Shown: in pieces, positions 7,709-16,803 of the stretch
Position numbering within the stretch: position 1 is the stretch's first letter
How the letters are laid out: the number at the start of each line of letters is the position of its first letter
Assembly: GCF_017654485.1 (NCBI RefSeq)
Contig: NZ_CP061091.1
Span: forward strand, 269,501-333,500
DNA from: Roseomonas marmotae
GTDB taxonomy: Bacteria; Pseudomonadota; Alphaproteobacteria; Acetobacterales; Acetobacteraceae
Direction of reading: 5' to 3'
DNA: 64,000 nt
Position numbers and translations under genes: made by a program
Notes under the pieces: model-generated
Databases searched by the model: none
What the model saw: only the letters and a program-made list of their open reading frames with translations
What the model was told of the DNA's origin: nothing

Positions 7709-9241
7709 ATGGATATCGCGGTCGAGACACCCTTCATCCGCCTGCACCCGGAGGATACGGTGCTCATCGCCCGGCGCGCGGCGCCGGAAGGCAGCCCGGT
7801 GGCCCCGGGCATCGTCGCCACCGCCCGCATCCCGCCAGGCCATAAGGTCGCCGCCCGCGCCCATGCGGTGGGGGAGCCGGTCAGGCGCTACGGCCAGATC
7901 ATCGGCTTCGCCACGCAGCCCATCGCGCCCGGCGACTGGGTGCATGTGCAGAATTGCGGCATGGGCGATTTCGACAAGGACTATGCCTGGGGCGTGGATG
8001 CCAAACCCACGCTCTATGTGCCGCAGCCCGCCACCTTCATGGGCATCATGCGGCCGGACGGGCGGGTGGCCACCCGCAACTACATCGGCATCGTCACCAG
8101 CGTGAACTGCTCGGCCCATGTGGCCTCGATGATCGCGGATGCCTTCAAGCGGAATCCCTTCATCGGCAACGACCCGCTGGCCGAATACCCGAATGTCGAT
8201 GGCGTGGTGGCGCTGACCCACAAGACCGGCTGCGGCATGGGCGACAATGACGGGCTGCGCATCCTGCGCCGCACGCTGGCGGGCTTCGCGCGGCATGTGA
8301 ATTTCAGCCATGTCATCGCCATCGGCCTGGGCTGCGAGGTCAACCAGATCTCCGGCCTGCTGGAGGAGCAGAACCTCGCCGGGCGTCTCCGCAACATGGA
8401 CATCCAGACCATGGGCGGCACCCGCAAGACGGTGGAAGCCGGCATCGCCTTCGTGAGGGAAGTGCTGGAGGAATCCAACAAGGTCCACCGCCAGCCCGTG
8501 CCGGCCAGCCACCTGACCGTGGCCCTGCAATGCGGCGGCTCGGACGGCTATTCCGGCATCACCGCCAACCCGGCCCTGGGCGCGGCCTCCGACCTGCTGG
8601 TGCGGCACGGCGGCACCGTCATCCTCTCCGAGACGCCGGAGACCTATGGCGCCGAGCATCTGCTGACGCGACGCGCCACCTCCCGCGAGGTCGGGCAGAA
8701 GCTGGTGGACCTGATGCGCTGGTGGGAGGATTACGCGGCGCGCGGGCAGGCGGAGCTGAACAGCAACCCCTCCCCCGGCAACAAGGCGGGCGGGCTGACC
8801 ACCATCCTGGAGAAGTCGCTGGGCGCCATGGCCAAGGCCGGCACCACCAACCTGACGGCGGTCTATGACTACGCCGCCCCGGTGACGGAGAAGGGCTTCG
8901 TCTTCATGGACACGCCCGGCTACGACCCCGTGGCCGCCACCGGGCAGGTGGCGGGCGGCGCCAACCTCGTCTGCTTCACCACCGGGCGCGGCAGCGTCTT
9001 CGGCTGCAAGCCGGCGCCCTCCATCAAGCTGGCGACCAACAGCGCCATGTATGAGCGGATGGAGGAGGATATGGACGTGAACTGCGGCACCATCCTCTCC
9101 GGCCGCGAGACGGTGGAGGAATGCGGCCAGCGGATCTTCGAGCTGATCCTGCGCGTGGCCAGCGGCGAACATACCAAGAGCGAGAGCTACGACTTCGGCG
9201 CGGCGGAATTCGCGCCCTGGCCGATCGGGGCGACGATGTGA
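7709..9241 (+). CDS. UxaA/GarD-family altronate/galactarate dehydratase
   Basis: A 510-residue dehydratase that removes water from a sugar acid (altronate or galactarate) to give a 2-keto-3-deoxy acid. The N-terminal 100 residues are a SAF-type domain (RIPPGHKVAAR, YGQIIGFATQPI, GDWVHVQNCGMG). The rest is the UxaA catalytic region, with NYIGIVTSVNCSAHVA, HKTGCGMGDNDG, GCEVNQISGL, CGGSDGYSGITANPALG and a C-terminal FTTGRGSVFGCKPAPSIKLATN block. Full length means both domains are in one chain. A GGAGGAAA ribosome site precedes the ATG. No regulator or transporter for a sugar acid is adjacent, so the true substrate is not settled. Inverted repeat pairs begin right at its stop codon. Confidence 0.88.
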   Translation: MDIAVETPFIRLHPEDTVLIARRAAPEGSPVAPGIVATARIPPGHKVAARAHAVGEPVRRYGQIIGFATQPIAPGDWVHVQNCGMGDFDKDYAWGVDAKPTLYVPQPATFMGIMRPDGRVATRNYIGIVTSVNCSAHVASMIADAFKRNPFIGNDPLAEYPNVDGVVALTHKTGCGMGDNDGLRILRRTLAGFARHVNFSHVIAIGLGCEVNQISGLLEEQNLAGRLRNMDIQTMGGTRKTVEAGIAFVREVLEESNKVHRQPVPASHLTVALQCGGSDGYSGITANPALGAASDLLVRHGGTVILSETPETYGAEHLLTRRATSREVGQKLVDLMRWWEDYAARGQAELNSNPSPGNKAGGLTTILEKSLGAMAKAGTTNLTAVYDYAAPVTEKGFVFMDTPGYDPVAATGQVAGGANLVCFTTGRGSVFGCKPAPSIKLATNSAMYERMEEDMDVNCGTILSGRETVEECGQRIFELILRVASGEHTKSESYDFGAAEFAPWPIGATM

Positions 9242-9378
9242 GGGAAGGCCAGGGGGAATGAATTCCCCCTGGAGCCCCCTTCTTTTTTCCGCGAATCCGC
9301 CAACCGGCGGCGACATCGCTGAAACTGACAAAAAGAAAGACGGGGGTCCGGGGGAATTCCTTCCCCCGGCCTTTCTTT
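9241..9378. repeat. Inverted pair of GGAATTC-core repeats (family A, BIME-like)
   Basis: Two copies of one element face each other. The left copy (minus, 9241-9298) has the perfect palindrome 9249-9272 (CCAGGGGGAAT-GA-ATTCCCCCTGG). The right copy (plus, 9330-9378) has 9348-9369 (CCGGGGGAA-TTCC-TTCCCCCGG). Each is bordered on the inner side by a purine-rich AAAAAAGAAG-type stretch. About 30 bases lie between them. No gene is present between the dehydratase stop and ureD (9490). Confidence 0.8.
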
Positions 9379-9489
9379 GCCCCTGCCCGGCCGCCCCGAA
9401 AGCCGCCCCGCGGAAAAAGACGGGGATCTGAGGCGACTCCCGCCCGGAGCTTCTTCCTGCTTCGCCTCGGCCTTGGCAGATTGGCGCCG

Positions 9490-10317
9490 ATGTCCCTCTC
9501 CCTCCCCCGCCACCAGCGCGCCCATGGCCGGGCGGAGCTGGGCTTCATCCGCACGGATCGCGGCACCGTGCTGCGGCACCTCTTTCATGCCGCGCCGCTG
9601 CGCGTGCTCTTCCCGAGGCCCGAGCCTGACGACCTGCCCCTGGCCGCCCTGGTGAATGTCGGCGGCGGCCTCGCGGGCGGGGATTCGCTGGAGATTTCCG
9701 CGAGGCTGGCGGAAAGCACCGGCGCCAGCCTGACCACGCCGGCGGCCGAGAAGGTCTATCGCAGCCTGGGCGAGAGCACACGCCTCTCCACCGAGCTGGA
9801 GGTAGCGGAAGGCGCCACGCTGGAATGGCTGCCGCAGGAGACCATCCTTTTCGACGGCGCGCGGCTGGAGCGGCGGATGCGGGCGCGTTTGGCCCCCGGC
9901 GCCCGGCTGCTGGCGGCGGAAATGCTGGTCTTCGGCCGCGTCGCGCGGGGGGAGCGGCTGAGCCATGGCGCGCTGTTCGATTCCTGGCGGCTCTGGCGCG
10001 GGGAGAGGCTGCACTGGGCCGATGCCATGGATCTCTCGGGCGACATCGCGGCCCGGCTGGCGGCACCCTTCGGATTCGCGCAGGCCGAGGCCAGCGCCCT
10101 GCTGCTGCTGGCGGGCAGCGAGGCGGAGGCGGGCGCGGGCCGCGACCTGCTGCGGGAGGCCGGCCACGACGCCACCCTCGCCCGCCCCGGCCTGCTGCTG
10201 GTCCGCTGGCTGGGCCGCGCCGGCGAAGTGCGCGATGCGCTTTCCGCCGCCATCCCGCTGCTGCGCGCGGGCGTGCTGGGCCACCCGGCCCGGCTGCCCC
10301 GGCTGTGGACGAGCTGA
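9490..10317 (+). CDS. ureD: Urease accessory protein UreD
   Basis: UreD (UreH) binds the urease apoenzyme and, with UreF and UreG, delivers nickel to the active site. The 275-residue product shows the family blocks RAHGRAELGF, VNVGGGLAGGD, TTPAAEKVYRS and EWLPQETILFDGA. The ATG at 9490 is preferred over an in-frame TTG at 9481. It is the first gene of the urease operon. Its upstream region ends in a family A repeat at 9330-9378, so the promoter should lie within the roughly 110 bases before the start. Confidence 0.93.
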   Translation: MSLSLPRHQRAHGRAELGFIRTDRGTVLRHLFHAAPLRVLFPRPEPDDLPLAALVNVGGGLAGGDSLEISARLAESTGASLTTPAAEKVYRSLGESTRLSTELEVAEGATLEWLPQETILFDGARLERRMRARLAPGARLLAAEMLVFGRVARGERLSHGALFDSWRLWRGERLHWADAMDLSGDIAARLAAPFGFAQAEASALLLLAGSEAEAGAGRDLLREAGHDATLARPGLLLVRWLGRAGEVRDALSAAIPLLRAGVLGHPARLPRLWTS

Positions 10318-10365
10318 GAAGGCCCACGCCAGAATGAATTCCCCACCGCCCCGCAGGATGGCCCC

Positions 10366-10668
10366 ATGCACCTGACCCCCCGTGAAAAGGACAAGCTGCT
10401 GATCGCCATGGCGGCCGAGGTGGCCCGCAGGCGCCTCTCGCGTGGCGTGACGCTGAACCACCCGGAGGCGGTCGCGCTGATCACCGATTTCGTGGTGGAA
10501 GGCGCGCGCGACGGCCGCAGCGTGGCGGAGCTGATGCGCGATGGGGCCACCGTCCTGACGCGGGACCAGGTGATGGAAGGCATCGCCGAGATGATCCACG
10601 AGATCCAGGTGGAAGCCACCTTCCCCGACGGCACCAAGCTCGTCACCGTCCATAACCCCATCCGCTGA
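10366..10668 (+). CDS. ureA: Urease gamma subunit UreA
   Basis: The 100-residue gamma subunit of urease, which hydrolyses urea to ammonia and carbamate. It opens with [20 protein letters not shown] and contains [14 protein letters not shown] and [22 protein letters not shown], as usual for a separate gamma chain. It begins 48 bases after ureD, and ureB follows 10 bases later, indicating one transcript. Confidence 0.97.
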   Translation: MHLTPREKDKLLIAMAAEVARRRLSRGVTLNHPEAVALITDFVVEGARDGRSVAELMRDGATVLTRDQVMEGIAEMIHEIQVEATFPDGTKLVTVHNPIR

Positions 10669-10678
10669 GGAAGACTCC

Positions 10679-10984
10679 ATGATCCCCGGGGAAGTCATTG
10701 TCGCGGCTGGTGAGATCGAGCTGAATGCCGGGCGCGAGGCGGTGGAGCTGGAAGTGGCCAATACCGGCGACCGGCCCATCCAGGTCGGCAGCCACTATCA
10801 TTTCTTCGAGACCAATCCTGGCCTTTCCTTCGACCGCGCGCGGACGCGAGGCAGGCGGCTGGATATCCCGTCCGGCACCGCCATGCGCTTCGAGCCCGGG
10901 CAGAGCCGGCGCGTGCGGCTGGTGGAATACAGCGGAGACCGCATCGTGCACGGCTTCCGCGGCGAGACGGAAGGGAAGCTCTGA
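10679..10984 (+). CDS. ureB: Urease beta subunit UreB
   Basis: The 101-residue beta subunit of urease. The starting [20 protein letters not shown], the [19 protein letters not shown] block and C-terminal [17 protein letters not shown] match the family. UreA, UreB and UreC are separate chains here, as in most proteobacteria, not fused as in Helicobacter. Only three bases separate its stop from the ureC start. Confidence 0.97.
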   Translation: MIPGEVIVAAGEIELNAGREAVELEVANTGDRPIQVGSHYHFFETNPGLSFDRARTRGRRLDIPSGTAMRFEPGQSRRVRLVEYSGDRIVHGFRGETEGKL

Positions 10985-10987
10985 GCC

Positions 10988-12697
10988 ATGGCCACGAGAA
11001 TCTCCCGCACCGCCTATGCCGGCATGTATGGCCCGACGGTGGGCGACAAGGTACGGCTGGCGGATACGGAACTTTTCGCCGAAGTGGAGCGCGACCTCAC
11101 CACCTATGGGGAGGAGGTGAAGTTCGGCGGCGGCAAGGTCATCCGCGACGGCATGGGGCAGAGCCAGCGCACCCGCGAGCAGGGCGCGATGGATACCGTC
11201 ATCACCAATGCGCTGATCATCGACCATAGCGGCATCTACAAGGCCGATGTCGGCCTGCGCGACGGGCGCATCGCCGCCATCGGCAAGGCCGGCAATCCCG
11301 ATACCCAGCCGGGCGTGGATATCGTCATTGGGCCGGGCACGGAGATCATCGCCTGCGAGGGGCGCATCCTGACCGCCGGCGGCATCGACCCGCATATCCA
11401 TTTCATCTGCCCCCAGCAGATCGAGGAAGCGCTGGCCTCCGGCGTCACCACCATGTTCGGCGGCGGCACCGGCCCGGCGCATGGCACGCTGGCCACCACC
11501 GCCACGCCCGGCCCCTGGCACATGGCGCGGATGCTGCAGGCGGCGGAAAGCTTCCCGATGAATCTGGGCTTCCTCGGCAAGGGCAATGCGGCCCTGCCGG
11601 GTGGGCTGGAGGAACAGATCCGCGCCGGTGCCTGCGGGCTGAAGCTGCATGAGGACTGGGGCACCACGCCCAAGGCCATCGACACCTGCCTGCGCGTGGC
11701 GGATAAGTTCGACATCCAGATCGCCATCCACACGGATACGCTGAACGAGAGCGGCTTTGTCGAGGATACCATCAAGGCCATCGGCGGCCGCGCCATCCAG
11801 GCCTTCCATACGGAAGGCGCGGGCGGTGGCCATGCGCCGGATGTCCTGCGTGTGGTCGGGGAGCCGAACTTCCTGCCCAGTTCCACCAACCCCACCATGC
11901 CCTACACGGTGAATACCGTGGATGAGCATCTCGACATGCTGATGGTCTGCCACCACCTCGACCCCCGCATCGCCGAGGATGTGGCCTTCGCGGAGAGCCG
12001 CATCCGCAAGGAGACCATCGCGTCGGAGGATATCCTGCACGACCTCGGTGCCATCTCCATGATGTCCTCTGACAGCCAGGCAATGGGGCGGGTGGGCGAG
12101 GTCATCATCCGCACCTGGCAGACCGCGCATAAGATGAAGGTGCAGCGCGGGCGCCTGAGCGGCGAGACGGGCGGGAACGACAATCTGCGCATCCGCCGCT
12201 ACATCGCCAAATACACCATCAACCCCGCCATCGCGCAGGGCGTCAGCGCGCATATCGGCAGCGTGGAAGCCGGCAAGCTGGCGGATCTCGTGATGTGGTC
12301 GCCCGCCTTCTTCGGCGTGAAGCCGGAGATGGTGCTGAAATGCGGCAGCATCGCCATGGCGCCGATGGGCGACCCCAATGCCTCCATCCCCACGCCGCAG
12401 CCCGTGCATTACCGCCCGATGTTCGCGGGCTATGGCCGGGCGATGCAGGCCAGCAGCGTCACCTTCGTCTCCGCCGCCGCGCTGGAGACGGATCTGGCCG
12501 GGCGGCTCGGGCTCAACCGGACACTGCTGCCGGTGGCGAATACGCGCGGGATCGGCAAGCGCGACATGATCCTCAACGGCGCCTTGCCAAGGATCGAGAT
12601 CGACCCGGAGACCTACGAGGTCCGCGCCGATGGCGAATTGCTGATCTGCGAGCCGGCGGCAGTCCTGCCGATGGCACAGCGCTACTTCCTGTTCTGA
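10988..12697 (+). CDS. ureC: Urease alpha (catalytic) subunit UreC
   Basis: The 569-residue catalytic subunit with the dinuclear nickel site. Nickel ligands are visible in [11 protein letters not shown] (two His) and in the His residues of the central barrel. The carbamylated lysine is in [10 protein letters not shown]. The mobile-flap region VCHHLDP is intact, and the C-terminal block [17 protein letters not shown] is present. Length agrees with the family and nothing is missing, so an active enzyme is expected once the accessory genes load nickel. It sits between ureB and ureE with only 3 bases on each side. Confidence 0.98.
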   Translation: MATRISRTAYAGMYGPTVGDKVRLADTELFAEVERDLTTYGEEVKFGGGKVIRDGMGQSQRTREQGAMDTVITNALIIDHSGIYKADVGLRDGRIAAIGKAGNPDTQPGVDIVIGPGTEIIACEGRILTAGGIDPHIHFICPQQIEEALASGVTTMFGGGTGPAHGTLATTATPGPWHMARMLQAAESFPMNLGFLGKGNAALPGGLEEQIRAGACGLKLHEDWGTTPKAIDTCLRVADKFDIQIAIHTDTLNESGFVEDTIKAIGGRAIQAFHTEGAGGGHAPDVLRVVGEPNFLPSSTNPTMPYTVNTVDEHLDMLMVCHHLDPRIAEDVAFAESRIRKETIASEDILHDLGAISMMSSDSQAMGRVGEVIIRTWQTAHKMKVQRGRLSGETGGNDNLRIRRYIAKYTINPAIAQGVSAHIGSVEAGKLADLVMWSPAFFGVKPEMVLKCGSIAMAPMGDPNASIPTPQPVHYRPMFAGYGRAMQASSVTFVSAAALETDLAGRLGLNRTLLPVANTRGIGKRDMILNGALPRIEIDPETYEVRADGELLICEPAAVLPMAQRYFLF

Positions 12698-12700
12698 GAC

Positions 12701-13225
12701 ATGCCCATGGCCGAAGCCACCCTGCCCCGCGCTACCCAGGTCCTGCATGCCGGCCACTGGCAGGCACGTACGGCGAAGGATGTCATCACCGTCGATTTCG
12801 ACGACCGCCACCGTCGCCGCAGGCGCTACACGGCTGAGAAAGGCCTGAGCTTCCTGCTGGACCTTCCCGAAGCCGTCGCGCTGCGCGATGGCGACGGGCT
12901 GCTGCTGGAAGGCGGCGGCGTGGTGCTGGTGCGCGCCGCGCCGGAGCCGCTGATCGAAGTGCGCGGGCAGGGCACGGAGCACCTGCTGCGGCTGGCCTGG
13001 CACCTGGGCAACCGGCACCTGCCCGCCGAGATCGGCCCCGACCGCATCCTGATCCGCGAGGACCACGTCATCCTGCGGATGTTGCAGGGCCTCGGCGCCA
13101 CCACGGCCAGGGTGGAGGCGCCTTTCAACCCCGAAGGCGGTGCCTATGGCGAGCACAACCGCCATACCGGCCATCAGCACGGCGAATTGCATGACCACGG
13201 CGATGGCCACTTCCACAGCCATTGA
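12701..13225 (+). CDS. ureE: Urease nickel chaperone UreE, His-rich tail
   Basis: UreE carries nickel to the UreDFG-urease complex. The 174-residue product has an N-terminal UreE domain (FDDRHRRRRRYT, GDGLLLEGGGVVLV) and a C-terminal metal-binding domain (LAWHLGNRHLPAEI, LIREDHVILRML, LGATTARVEAPFNPEGGAYG). It ends in a tail with many histidines (HNRHTGHQHGELHDH...HFHSH), typical of UreE proteins that store several nickel ions. An alternative start two codons later (12707) is possible. The last 23 bases overlap the proposed ureF start in another frame. Confidence 0.94.
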   Translation: MPMAEATLPRATQVLHAGHWQARTAKDVITVDFDDRHRRRRRYTAEKGLSFLLDLPEAVALRDGDGLLLEGGGVVLVRAAPEPLIEVRGQGTEHLLRLAWHLGNRHLPAEIGPDRILIREDHVILRMLQGLGATTARVEAPFNPEGGAYGEHNRHTGHQHGELHDHGDGHFHSH

Positions 13226-13901
13226 CGCCGCGGCCCTGCAAAGGCTGCTGAGCTGGCTTTCCCCGGCCTATCCCGTCGGCGCCTATACCTATAGCCACGG
13301 GCTGGAACGCGCGGTGGAGGACGGGGCGGTGCGCGACCGCGCCACGCTGGTCGATTACCTCCGCAGCGTGCTGGAGGCCGGGGCCGGGCGGATCGACGCG
13401 GCCCTGCTGGCCGCTGCCTTCCGCGCCGCTGAGGCCGGTGGCGACGCGGCCCTGGACGATGTCGCCGACCTCGCCGCCGCCTGGCGCGGCACGGCCGAGA
13501 CGGCGCTGGAGACCATGGCCCAGGGCAGCGCCTTCCTGCGCGTCACCACCGCCGCCTGGCCGGATGCGCGGCTGGCAGCCTTCGCCCGGCGGCATGGCAG
13601 CAGCATCGCGCATCCCGTGGCGCTGGGCGCGGCCGCCGCCTGGCAGGGGGTGCCGCTGCGCGCGGCGCTTTTCGGCTTTCTCTCGGCTTTCGCGGCCAAT
13701 ATCGTCTCGGCGGGCGTGCGGCTGGTGCCTCTGGGGCAGACGGATGGGCAGGTCGCCACCGCCGCCCTGCTACCGGTTATCGAGGCTGCGACGGAAGCCG
13801 GCCTCACCGCCGATCCCGACCGCCTCGGCACTGCCGCGCCGATGCTTGACCTCTTCTCCCTGCGTCACGAGACGCAATACACGAGGCTCTTCCGCTCATG
13901 A
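13203..13901 (+). CDS. ureF: Urease accessory protein UreF
   Basis: UreF acts in the UreDFG complex as a gatekeeper for UreG GTPase activity. About 232 residues from this start, with [21 protein letters not shown] at the N-terminus, followed by the helical body and the C-terminal [26 protein letters not shown]. The start is placed at the ATG at 13203, inside the histidine codons that end ureE. An ATG at 13191 is equally possible, and one at 13140 would give an N-terminal extension without similarity to the family. It ends in a 4-base overlap with ureG, so translation is probably coupled. Confidence 0.92.
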   Translation: MATSTAIDAAALQRLLSWLSPAYPVGAYTYSHGLERAVEDGAVRDRATLVDYLRSVLEAGAGRIDAALLAAAFRAAEAGGDAALDDVADLAAAWRGTAETALETMAQGSAFLRVTTAAWPDARLAAFARRHGSSIAHPVALGAAAAWQGVPLRAALFGFLSAFAANIVSAGVRLVPLGQTDGQVATAALLPVIEAATEAGLTADPDRLGTAAPMLDLFSLRHETQYTRLFRS

Positions 13902-14509
13902 GTAACGGTCCTTTCCGTGTCGGCATCGGTGGTCCCGTCGGTTCCGGCAAGACGGCGCTGACGGACCGGCTGTGCAAGCATCTGCGCGACCGCCACAACA
14001 TCGCCGTCATCACCAACGACATCTACACGCGGGAGGATGCCGAATTCCTGACGCGCAGCGGCGCGCTGGCGCCCGAGCGCATCATCGGCGTGGAGACCGG
14101 CGGCTGCCCGCATACCGCCATCCGCGAGGATGCCAGCATCAACCTCGCCGCCGTCGACGAGATGAATGCCCGCTTCCCCGGGCTGGAAGTATTGTTCATC
14201 GAAAGCGGCGGGGACAACCTGGCCGCCACCTTCAGCCCGGAGCTGGCGGACCTGACCATCTATGTCATCGACGTCTCGGCCGGCGACAAGATCCCGCGCA
14301 AGGGCGGGCCTGGCATCACGCGCTCCGACCTGCTGGTCATCAACAAGACCGACCTGGCGCCGCTGGTGGGCGCCGATCTCGGCGTGATGGACCGGGATGC
14401 GAGGAAGATGCGGGGGCAGCGACCCTTCATCTTCACCAACCTCAAGGCCGGTCAGGGCGTAGCCGAGATCGCTGATTTCATCCTGAAAGCCGGAGGGATC
14501 GTGACATGA
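13898..14509 (+). CDS. ureG: Urease GTPase UreG
   Basis: UreG is the SIMIBI-class GTPase that powers nickel insertion into urease. The P-loop [12 protein letters not shown] is at about residues 10-20. Further blocks are [29 protein letters not shown] (with the nickel-binding Cys-Pro-His), [18 protein letters not shown] and NKTDLAP (guanine specificity). At 203 residues it is normal length. It overlaps ureF by four bases at its start and pncA by four bases at its end. Confidence 0.97.
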   Translation: MSNGPFRVGIGGPVGSGKTALTDRLCKHLRDRHNIAVITNDIYTREDAEFLTRSGALAPERIIGVETGGCPHTAIREDASINLAAVDEMNARFPGLEVLFIESGGDNLAATFSPELADLTIYVIDVSAGDKIPRKGGPGITRSDLLVINKTDLAPLVGADLGVMDRDARKMRGQRPFIFTNLKAGQGVAEIADFILKAGGIVT

Positions 14510-15120
14510 ACCCCACAGACCTGCTGCTGGTGACGGATGTGCAGCCGGACTTCATGCCCGGCGGCGCGCTGCCGGCGCCGGATGGCGATGCGGTGGTGCC
14601 CGTCATCAACCGCCTGCTGACGCGCTTCGACCATGCCGTGGCGACGCAGGACTGGCACCCGGCGGACCATGCCTCCTTCGCCAGCCAGCATGCGGGGCGG
14701 AAGCCTTTCGAGAGCGTCATGCTGTCCTATGGCGAACAGGTGCTCTGGCCCGACCACTGCGTGCAGGGCACCCCCGGCGCCGCGCTGCATCCGGCGCTGG
14801 ACACGCGGCGGATCGAACTGGTGATCCGCAAGGGATTCCGGAAGTCCATCGACAGCTACTCGGCTTTCCGCGAGAACGACCGCAGCACCAACACCGGCCT
14901 GCATGGCTACCTGCGGGAACGCGGCTTCAAACGTATCTTCGTCTGTGGTCTGGCGCGCGGCTATTGCACGGATTTCAGCGCCGAGGATGCCGCCGATCTC
15001 GGCTACGAGGTGGTGCTGATCGAGGATGCCTGCCGCGGCATCACGCCCGAGGCCACCGCCGCCGGCACCGCCCGCCTGCTGGCCAAGGGCGTGCGCATCC
15101 TCGCCAGCGACGCCCTGTAA
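14506..15120 (+). CDS. pncA: Nicotinamidase/pyrazinamidase
   Basis: A 204-residue cysteine hydrolase that converts nicotinamide to nicotinate and ammonia in NAD salvage. The triad can be read as Asp11 (VTDVQPDF), Lys109 (VIRKGF) and Cys154 ([11 protein letters not shown]). The metal-binding block is [13 protein letters not shown]. The ATG overlaps the ureG stop (ATGA), so it is translationally coupled to the urease operon. Both urease and this enzyme release ammonia, but whether they share regulation for that reason is a guess. A family A palindrome follows 8 bases after the stop. Confidence 0.93.
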   Translation: MNPTDLLLVTDVQPDFMPGGALPAPDGDAVVPVINRLLTRFDHAVATQDWHPADHASFASQHAGRKPFESVMLSYGEQVLWPDHCVQGTPGAALHPALDTRRIELVIRKGFRKSIDSYSAFRENDRSTNTGLHGYLRERGFKRIFVCGLARGYCTDFSAEDAADLGYEVVLIEDACRGITPEATAAGTARLLAKGVRILASDAL

Positions 15121-15127
15121 AAACTCG

Positions 15128-15178
15128 AAGAAAGAAGATGGGGGCCTGGGGGAATTCCTTCCCCCAGCCTTTCCCGTT
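15128..15178 (+). repeat. GGAATTC-core palindromic repeat (family A)
   Basis: The core is 15146-15167, CTGGGGGAA-TTCC-TTCCCCCAG, preceded by GAAGAAAGAAGATGGGGG and followed by CCTTTCCCG. It fills the gap between the convergent pncA and FAH-family genes and can act as a terminator for both. Confidence 0.8.
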
Positions 15179-15179
15179 T

Positions 15180-16025
15180 TCAGCTGACCGCGACGGTCTT
15201 CTGCACCTGCTCTCCCAGGCCGGCGATGCCGAGGCGGATGGTCTGGCCCGGCTTCAGATAGACGGGCGGCTTCTGGCCCATGCCCACGCCCGGCGGCGTG
15301 CCTGTCGTGATGACATCGCCCGGATGCAGCGTGATGAAGTGGGAGACGTAGGAGACCAGCTTCTGCACGCCGAAGATCATGGTGCGCGTGGAGCCGTCCT
15401 GGTAGCGGTGGCCGTCCACCTCGCAGAACATGGCGAGGTCCTGCGGGTCCGGCACCTCGTCCTTCGTCACCAGCCAGGGGCCCAGCGGGCCGAAGGTGTC
15501 GTGGCCCTTGCCCTTGTCCCACTGGCCGCCGCGCTCGATCTGGAATTCGCGCTCGGAGACGTCGTTGCAGACGGTATAGCCGGCGACATAGTCCATCGCC
15601 TCGGCCTCGGTGACATTCTTGGCCCGGCTGCCGATGACGATGGCCAGCTCGACTTCCCAGTCGGTCTTCTGGCTGTCCTTCGGGATCTGCACGTCGTCAT
15701 TGGGGCCGCAGAGGGCGCCCAGCGACTTCAGGAAGATGATGGGCTCCTTCGGGATGGCGGCCCCCGTCTCCGCCGCATGGTCGGCATAGTTCAGGCCGAT
15801 GCAGACGAAGTTCTTCATATGCGCCACCGGCGGGCCGAGGCGCGGGCTGCCACTGACGGCGGGCAGGGAGGCCGGATCGATCCCCGCCAGCCGGGCCAGC
15901 CCGGCGGGGGAGAGCGCGTCGCCCGAGAAATCCGGCAGCACGCCGGAGAGGTCGCGGATCTCGCCATGGGCGTCCAGCAGGCCCGGCTTCTCCTGGCCCG
16001 GCGGGCCGTAACGCAGCAGCTTCAT
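15180..16025 (-). CDS. FAH-family hydrolase (2,4-diketo-3-deoxy-aldonate hydrolase type)
   Basis: A 281-residue fumarylacetoacetate-hydrolase-fold enzyme. The N-terminus MKLLRYGPPGQEKPGLLD and the catalytic region (CIGLNYADHAAE, FLKSLGALCGPND, DWEVELAIVIG, GPLGPWLVTKDE and TTGTPPGVGMG) match the group that includes 2,4-diketo-3-deoxy-L-fuconate hydrolases and ureidoglycolate-lyase-like proteins. Metal ligands are the Glu residues of WEVELA and the Asp of the preceding block. It lies 13 bases downstream of an SDR gene, with an IlvD/Edd dehydratase upstream of that, which favours the sugar-acid role: splitting a 2,4-diketo acid into pyruvate and a hydroxy acid. Ureidoglycolate lyase remains possible given the urease genes nearby. 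Confidence 0.85.
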   Translation of the reverse strand: MKLLRYGPPGQEKPGLLDAHGEIRDLSGVLPDFSGDALSPAGLARLAGIDPASLPAVSGSPRLGPPVAHMKNFVCIGLNYADHAAETGAAIPKEPIIFLKSLGALCGPNDDVQIPKDSQKTDWEVELAIVIGSRAKNVTEAEAMDYVAGYTVCNDVSEREFQIERGGQWDKGKGHDTFGPLGPWLVTKDEVPDPQDLAMFCEVDGHRYQDGSTRTMIFGVQKLVSYVSHFITLHPGDVITTGTPPGVGMGQKPPVYLKPGQTIRLGIAGLGEQVQKTVAVS

Positions 16026-16038
16026 GGTCGGTCGTTCC

Positions 16039-16788
16039 TCAGTTGGTCCAGCCGCCGTCGATGACGATGGCCTGGGCAGTGACAAAGGTGCTTTCGGGCG
16101 CGGAGAGATAGAGCACGAGTTCGGCGATCTCCTCGGCCGTGGCCAGCCGGCCCATGGCCTGCCGGGCGACGAAGGCGGCACGCGCGGCCTCCAGCCCGCC
16201 GGCGCTGCCGGCATTGGCGGCGATCCGCTCACCGAGCGAGGGGGTATCGACCGTGCCGGGGCAGACGCAGTTGCAGCGGATGCCCCTGGTGACGAAATCG
16301 GCGGCCACGCTCTTGGTCAGCCCGACCACGGCGGCCTTGGTGGTGCCATAGACGAAGCGGTTGGCGACACCCTTCACCGAGCCGGCGGCGGAAGCCATGT
16401 TCACGATGGCGCCGCCGCCCTGGGCCAGCATGCCCGGCAGCGCGGCCTGGATCACCTTCCACTGCGCCCGCACGTTCAGCGCGAAGGCGAAATCCCATTC
16501 CTCGTCCGTCGCGCTCAGCACATCGTTCTGATGCACGAAGCCGGCGCAGTTGAAGACCACGTCGAAGGGTCCATTGGCCTCGATGGTGGAGCGGAGGGCG
16601 GCATCGTCCAGCACATCCAGCGCCAGCGCGGTGATGCCTGCCTCCGGCAGGCCCGCCAGCTTTCCCGCATCGCGGTCGGTGGCGACCACCGTGGCGCCTT
16701 CCCGCGCATAGGCCAGCGCGGCGGCGCGGCCGATGCCCTGCCCCGCCGCCGTCACGAAGCAGCGCTTTCCTTGCAGCCTTCCGGCCAT
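16039..16788 (-). CDS. SDR-family dehydrogenase (2-keto-3-deoxy-aldonate dehydrogenase candidate)
   Basis: A 249-residue classical short-chain dehydrogenase. The NAD-binding motif TAAGQGIGRAAA is at about 13-24, NCAGF marks the strand-4 region, the catalytic Ser is in NMASAAGSVKG, YGTTKAAV carries Tyr and Lys, and the C-terminal FVTAQAIVIDGGW is standard. Asp in VATDRDAG after strand 2 suggests NAD+ over NADP+. The ATG at 16788 is chosen because upstream in-frame codons are only read-through of a repeat. It sits between an IlvD/Edd dehydratase and an FAH hydrolase on one strand, fitting oxidation of a 2-keto-3-deoxy acid to the 2,4-diketo acid. The exact substrate is inferred. Confidence 0.85.
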   Translation of the reverse strand: MAGRLQGKRCFVTAAGQGIGRAAALAYAREGATVVATDRDAGKLAGLPEAGITALALDVLDDAALRSTIEANGPFDVVFNCAGFVHQNDVLSATDEEWDFAFALNVRAQWKVIQAALPGMLAQGGGAIVNMASAAGSVKGVANRFVYGTTKAAVVGLTKSVAADFVTRGIRCNCVCPGTVDTPSLGERIAANAGSAGGLEAARAAFVARQAMGRLATAEEIAELVLYLSAPESTFVTAQAIVIDGGWTN

Positions 16789-16803
16789 TCGGTTCTTCTC
16801 CCC

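Noticed and set aside
6944..9331. A 795-codon open frame on the minus strand
   Set aside because: It is antisense to the YqgE and UxaA-family genes; its translation is compositionally odd (His, Gln, Gly-rich) and has no recognisable domain.
9490..16025. A joint urea/ureidoglycolate catabolic island
   Set aside because: The FAH protein could be read as a ureidoglycolate lyase, but it is on the opposite strand and sits beside an SDR and an IlvD-type dehydratase, which fit a sugar-acid route better.
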